In this document: piece after piece, positions 60,813 through 64,000 of the stretch | Layout of the letters: every line of letters begins with the position of its first letter | Numbering within the stretch: the stretch's first letter is position 1 | NCBI GenBank assembly: GCA_045532175.1 | Contig: JAZSFK010000028.1 | Location: 15,026 to 79,025 of the forward strand | Origin: Fimenecus sp045532175 | Lineage (GTDB): Bacteria; Bacillota; Clostridia; Oscillospirales; Acutalibacteraceae | Length of the DNA stretch: 64,000 nucleotides | Reading direction: 5' to 3' | Made by a program: the position numbers and the translations under genes | Notes under the pieces: generated by a model | The model's database searches: none | What the model was told of the DNA's origin: nothing | Seen by the model: the letters and a program-made list of their open reading frames with translations, nothing else

Positions 60813-63548
60813 ATGAAAAAAATAAAAAGTATAATATCGGTCATTTTAACATTGATAATGATTATATCTATCATACCAATGTCAAGTATCACAGCAAGTG
60901 CCACTACATATTCAGGCGAATGTGGTGATAATCTAACTTGGGAGTATGATGAATTCAGTGGTGAGTTGAATATTTCAGGCATGGGTGCTATGTATAATTA
61001 TGGTTATGGGAATTATCCATGGAACGAATATGCCGAAGAAATCTTTTTTGTTAATTTTGGAGATAATGTGACTACCATCTCTGAATTTGCTTTTTATGGT
61101 TTTTCGAGCCTTAATTCTGTAGAGATTGGTAGTAGCATTACAACGATTGGAGACTATGCATTTTCTTCTGCTAATTTGTTTACTGTAAGAATTCCTATTA
61201 GTGTTACAGAAATCGGATATGGAGCATTCTGGGATAATACAGGCCTTTGTGATGTTTATTATTCGGGTACCGAAGAACAGTGGAATAGTATTACAATAGA
61301 ATCAGATAATGAGCCACTCTTTTGGGCATATATTCAGTTCCTTGGTGAAGAAGTTCATGTATGCTCATATGAAGCTGTAGTAACTCCACCAACTTGTAAG
61401 AAGCAGGGTTATACAACACATACATGTGAATGCGGCAAAAGTTATGTTGACAATTATGTAGATGTAACAGGTCATACAGATAATGATGTAAATGGCTATT
61501 GCGATTCTTGTAATGAGTATATCGTTACAGCATCAGGCACTTGTGGTGACAATCTTACATGGACATTTGATGGAGAAATGGGCACTTTGACTATTTCAGG
61601 TACAGGTGATATGTATGAGTATTACAATAGTTCTTCATCTGATAATCGTCCATGGGGAAACTACGAAGATAACATTAAAAAAGTTGTTATTAACAGTGGT
61701 GTAACAATAATCGGTGAGTATGCATTTAATTCTTGCAACAATCTTATAAGTGTAACAATACCCAACAGTGTAACAACAATTGGTAATAGTGCATTTGCTT
61801 GGTGCAACAAACTTACAAGTGTAACAATCCCTAACAGCGTATCATCAATTGGCGATAGTGCATTTGCTTACTGCGATGCCCTTACAAGTGTAACAATTCC
61901 CGATAGTGTAACAACAATCGGGAAGAGAGCTTTCTATTATTGCGAAGAGCTCGCAGACATAACAATTCCCGACAGTGTAAAAGCAATCGGCGAAAGTGCA
62001 TTTTCTGGGACTGCCTATCACAAAGATGAGAACAACTGGGAAAATGGTGTGTTTTATATCGATAACCACTTAATTGTGGCAAACAATAGTAAACTTACGA
62101 ATCCATATAGAATAAAAGAGGGGACAAAGACAATCAGTGAGAATGCATTTTATGGTTGTTCTAACCTTACAAGTGTAATAATTCCTGACAGTGTAACAAT
62201 AATCGGTGCTTATGCATTTTATGGTTGTTCTAACCTTACAAGTGTTACAATCCCTAATAGTGTAACAACAATCGGTATTTATGCATTTTCTGATTGTTCC
62301 AGCCTTGCAAGTGTGTCAATTTCTGACAATGTAACATCAATCGGTAACTATGCATTTTACAAGTGTGAAAGCCTTAAAAGTGTAATAATTCCGGACGGTG
62401 TAACAATAATCGGGGAGCATACTTTCGATTCATGCTACGGACTTACAACTGTAACAATCCCTGATAGTGTAACAACAATCGATAGAAATGCTTTTTACGA
62501 ATGCAATAAACTTACAAATTTAACAATTCCTAATAGTGTAACAACAATCAGTGCTTATGCATTTTATGCTTGCAATAGCATTACAAGTTTAATAATTCCT
62601 GACAGTGTAACAACAATTGGTGATTTTGCATTTAGACATTGCACTGGACTTACAAGTGTAACAATCGGTAACGGTATAACAGTAATTAGAAATTATGTAT
62701 TTGCTAACTGTAGTCGTCTTACAAGTGTAATAATTCCTGACAGTGTAATAACAATCGGTGCTATGGCATTCTATAATAGCTATAACCTTACAGATGTATA
62801 TTACACAGACACTGAGGAACAATGGAACGAAATTACAATTGGCACATATAACGAACCACTTCTTAACGCAACAATTCATTATAACTATGGCAAATTCACA
62901 GGCATAGACGGTGATTATTTCTACATAAACGATGTAAGACAAAAGGCATACCAGCTTGTAGAATTTGATGGCGATTTCTATTTCATCAACGATTCTCACA
63001 AACTTGCAAAGAACAAGACTATTTATTTGAGTGAAAGATTTGTAAGTGGTTTTACATATGAAGACGGTACACCATTTAAAGTAGGATATTATGAATTTGA
63101 TGAAAATGGTAAAATGATAATTCATAATGGTGTTGTTGGTGATTATTTCTATAAAAACAACGAGAGATTAAAAGCATATCAACTTGTAGAATTTGAGGGT
63201 AACTATTACTTTATCAATGACGGTCATAAAATTGCAAAGAATAAGAGAATCTATTTAAGCGATAGATTCGTAGAAGGCACAGACCTTAAAGTAGGTTACT
63301 ACGATTTCGATGCAGAAGGTAAAATGGTTTTCTTAAATGGTCCTGTTGGCGACTATTTTTACAAAGATAACGTTAGATTAAAAGCATATCAACTTGTAGA
63401 ATTTGAGGGTAACTATTACTTTATCAACGATTCACATAAACTTGCTAAAAATACAAAACTTTATATGAGTCAAAGATTTGTAGAAGGCACAGACCTTAAA
63501 GTAGGTTGGTATGAATTTGATGCAGATGGTAAACTCATAATTGAATAA
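60813..63548 (+). CDS. BspA-type leucine-rich repeat surface protein with C-terminal repeats
   Basis: A 911-residue secreted protein. AGGAGG lies 6 bases before ATG 60813, and a signal peptide ends near ASAT. Residues 30-175 and 240-690 carry GDNLTW-type openings followed by BspA LRR_5 repeats of about 23 residues (IPDSVTTIGxxAF). Between them, 178-235 is a Cys/His-rich linker (CSYE, TCKKQGYTTHTCECGKS, CDSC). Residues 700-911 are three modules of 76, 70 and 66 residues (GDYFY...AYQLVEF...YYFINDxHK...), perhaps wall-binding. BspA-type proteins often bind host or bacterial surfaces. There is no sortase signal or dockerin. Confidence 0.88.
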   Translation: MKKIKSIISVILTLIMIISIIPMSSITASATTYSGECGDNLTWEYDEFSGELNISGMGAMYNYGYGNYPWNEYAEEIFFVNFGDNVTTISEFAFYGFSSLNSVEIGSSITTIGDYAFSSANLFTVRIPISVTEIGYGAFWDNTGLCDVYYSGTEEQWNSITIESDNEPLFWAYIQFLGEEVHVCSYEAVVTPPTCKKQGYTTHTCECGKSYVDNYVDVTGHTDNDVNGYCDSCNEYIVTASGTCGDNLTWTFDGEMGTLTISGTGDMYEYYNSSSSDNRPWGNYEDNIKKVVINSGVTIIGEYAFNSCNNLISVTIPNSVTTIGNSAFAWCNKLTSVTIPNSVSSIGDSAFAYCDALTSVTIPDSVTTIGKRAFYYCEELADITIPDSVKAIGESAFSGTAYHKDENNWENGVFYIDNHLIVANNSKLTNPYRIKEGTKTISENAFYGCSNLTSVIIPDSVTIIGAYAFYGCSNLTSVTIPNSVTTIGIYAFSDCSSLASVSISDNVTSIGNYAFYKCESLKSVIIPDGVTIIGEHTFDSCYGLTTVTIPDSVTTIDRNAFYECNKLTNLTIPNSVTTISAYAFYACNSITSLIIPDSVTTIGDFAFRHCTGLTSVTIGNGITVIRNYVFANCSRLTSVIIPDSVITIGAMAFYNSYNLTDVYYTDTEEQWNEITIGTYNEPLLNATIHYNYGKFTGIDGDYFYINDVRQKAYQLVEFDGDFYFINDSHKLAKNKTIYLSERFVSGFTYEDGTPFKVGYYEFDENGKMIIHNGVVGDYFYKNNERLKAYQLVEFEGNYYFINDGHKIAKNKRIYLSDRFVEGTDLKVGYYDFDAEGKMVFLNGPVGDYFYKDNVRLKAYQLVEFEGNYYFINDSHKLAKNTKLYMSQRFVEGTDLKVGWYEFDADGKLIIE
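61740..62790 (+). repeat. Tandem coding repeats, about 69-bp period (LRR_5)
   Basis: About fifteen in-frame units of roughly 69 bp with a shared core around GTGTAACAACAATCGGT. They encode BspA leucine-rich repeats. Nucleotide similarity between units is high, so copy number may vary by slippage or recombination. Confidence 0.85.
62910..63545 (+). repeat. Three direct coding repeats at the 3' end of the BspA-type gene
   Basis: Units at 62910-63137, 63138-63347 and 63348-63545. The second and third share an identical 53-base run (63165-63217 and 63375-63427) and further near-identity, pointing to recent duplication or gene conversion with a 210-bp period. Confidence 0.85.
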
Positions 63549-63552
63549 TAAA

Positions 63553-63588
63553 ATAAAAGCCGTGCTCCTCAAACGAGTTGCACGGCTT
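63553..63588 (-). terminator. Terminator of ackA
   Basis: A 9-bp stem AAGCCGTGC/GCACGGCTT with a 14-base loop. On the minus strand it is followed by TTTATTTTATT, so it chiefly ends ackA; it also lies after the BspA-type gene. Confidence 0.75.
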
Positions 63589-63610
63589 AATCTATATGTT
63601 TAATTGTGAA

Positions 63611-64000
63611 TTAAAGAGCATTTACAATATCTCTTGTATCTCTTGCAATTGCAAGTTCTTCGTTTGTAGGAAGAACGTAAACCTTAACTTTTGAGTTGGC
63701 AGTTGAAAGTTCGCCTTCCTTACCCTTAACAAGAGTTCTGCCGATATTCTGGTCGATTTCAACACCAAGATATGTGAGCTCGTTACAGATATTGTCGCGA
63801 AGGTCGTCAGCATTTTCACCGATACCGCCTGTGAATACGATAGCATCAATACCATCCATAGCAGCGGTGTAAGCACCGATATACTTCTTAATCTGGTAGC
63901 CAAGAATATTTCTTGCAAGTGCGCATTGTTCGTTGCCTTCAGCAGCTGCAGCCTTAAGGTCTCTGTCGTCAGAAGAAAGACATGAAACACCGAGAAGACC
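63611..64000 (-). CDS. ackA: Acetate kinase, C-terminal part (runs off the window)
   Basis: The last 129 codons of acetate kinase; the 5' end lies beyond position 64000. GLLGVSCLSSDDRDL, KKYIGAYTAA and DAIVFTGGIGENADDLR are family motifs, the last being the adenosine-binding region. The enzyme makes ATP from acetyl phosphate, giving acetate, as expected in a fermenting anaerobe. It converges on the BspA-type gene. Confidence 0.95.
   Translation of the reverse strand, partial: GLLGVSCLSSDDRDLKAAAAEGNEQCALARNILGYQIKKYIGAYTAAMDGIDAIVFTGGIGENADDLRDNICNELTYLGVEIDQNIGRTLVKGKEGELSTANSKVKVYVLPTNEELAIARDTRDIVNAL

Noticed and set aside
61740..62790. Regular direct repeats that could suggest a CRISPR array
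   Set aside because: The units are in frame, adjacent without unique spacers, and encode LRR_5 repeats.
62589..63125. 178-codon minus-strand open frame opposite the LRR repeats
   Set aside because: Its length comes from the repeated coding pattern on the plus strand; there is no ribosome site and the product mirrors the repeat.

Overview
The window is 64 kb of AT-rich, gene-dense chromosome from an endospore-forming Gram-positive anaerobe. It is most likely an uncultured gut clostridium of the Ruminococcaceae/Oscillospiraceae. Evidence for this is the set of sporulation and germination genes (ypeB, spoVAE, gpr, spoIIP, pdaA, an alpha/beta SASP, a SigH-like sigma factor), a dockerin on the first secreted protein, a bile-salt-hydrolase-type enzyme, BspA-type leucine-rich surface proteins, class B sortases, type A RNase P RNA, and strong AGGAGG ribosome sites with frequent TTG/GTG starts. 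No phage, insertion sequence, CRISPR array, tRNA or rRNA was seen.

Layout. 0.2-9.4 kb: a secreted subtilisin/LRR/dockerin protease, a FliB-type lysine methylase, an MFS transporter with a choloylglycine-hydrolase-family enzyme, pnuC behind a terminator-bearing leader, and ypeB with a small lipoprotein. 9.5-18.7 kb: one long operon from a single clear promoter (cysteine desulfurase, thiI, stand-alone CinA-C, two class B sortases, a membrane protein that looks like an inactivated CinA joined to a SpoIID-like domain, galE, a HAD phosphatase), followed by rnpB. 18.7-33.6 kb: a secreted lipase, recD2, a TPP riboswitch with thiT, comM, phosphoglucomutase, the SigH-like factor, spoVAE, rpsT, gpr-spoIIP, yhaM and a DUF2804 protein. 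33.6-45.4 kb: trmL, pdaA, a SASP, then the conserved core run hprK-murB-rapZ-whiA-lepB-lepB-rbgA-rnhB-yraN, thrC, and a DUF1540 gene divergent from a metallophosphoesterase. 45.5-56.6 kb: tig-clpP-clpX, a DMT transporter, a sugar transferase, then an operon of a degenerate LCP-like protein, a transglutaminase-like protein, folE-folP-folB-folK and an exonuclease. 56.7-63.5 kb: an accessory stretch (AraC regulator, alpha/beta hydrolase, two small membrane proteins, a DUF6273 protein, a large BspA-type repeat protein), ending in the 3' part of ackA on the minus strand.

How the genes fit together. Sulfur transfer (desulfurase plus ThiI), protein quality control (Tig/ClpP/ClpX), folate synthesis, thiamine and nicotinamide-riboside uptake, and carbon-control signalling (HprK, RapZ) are the housekeeping themes. 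The most unusual part is 11.9-16.7 kb, where two sortases and a transmembrane CinA-like/SpoIID-like protein sit inside a housekeeping operon next to a normal CinA-C gene. Five short genes of 32-59 codons were found by reading between the larger genes and are included. All functional calls come from motif recognition by eye; no database search was run.
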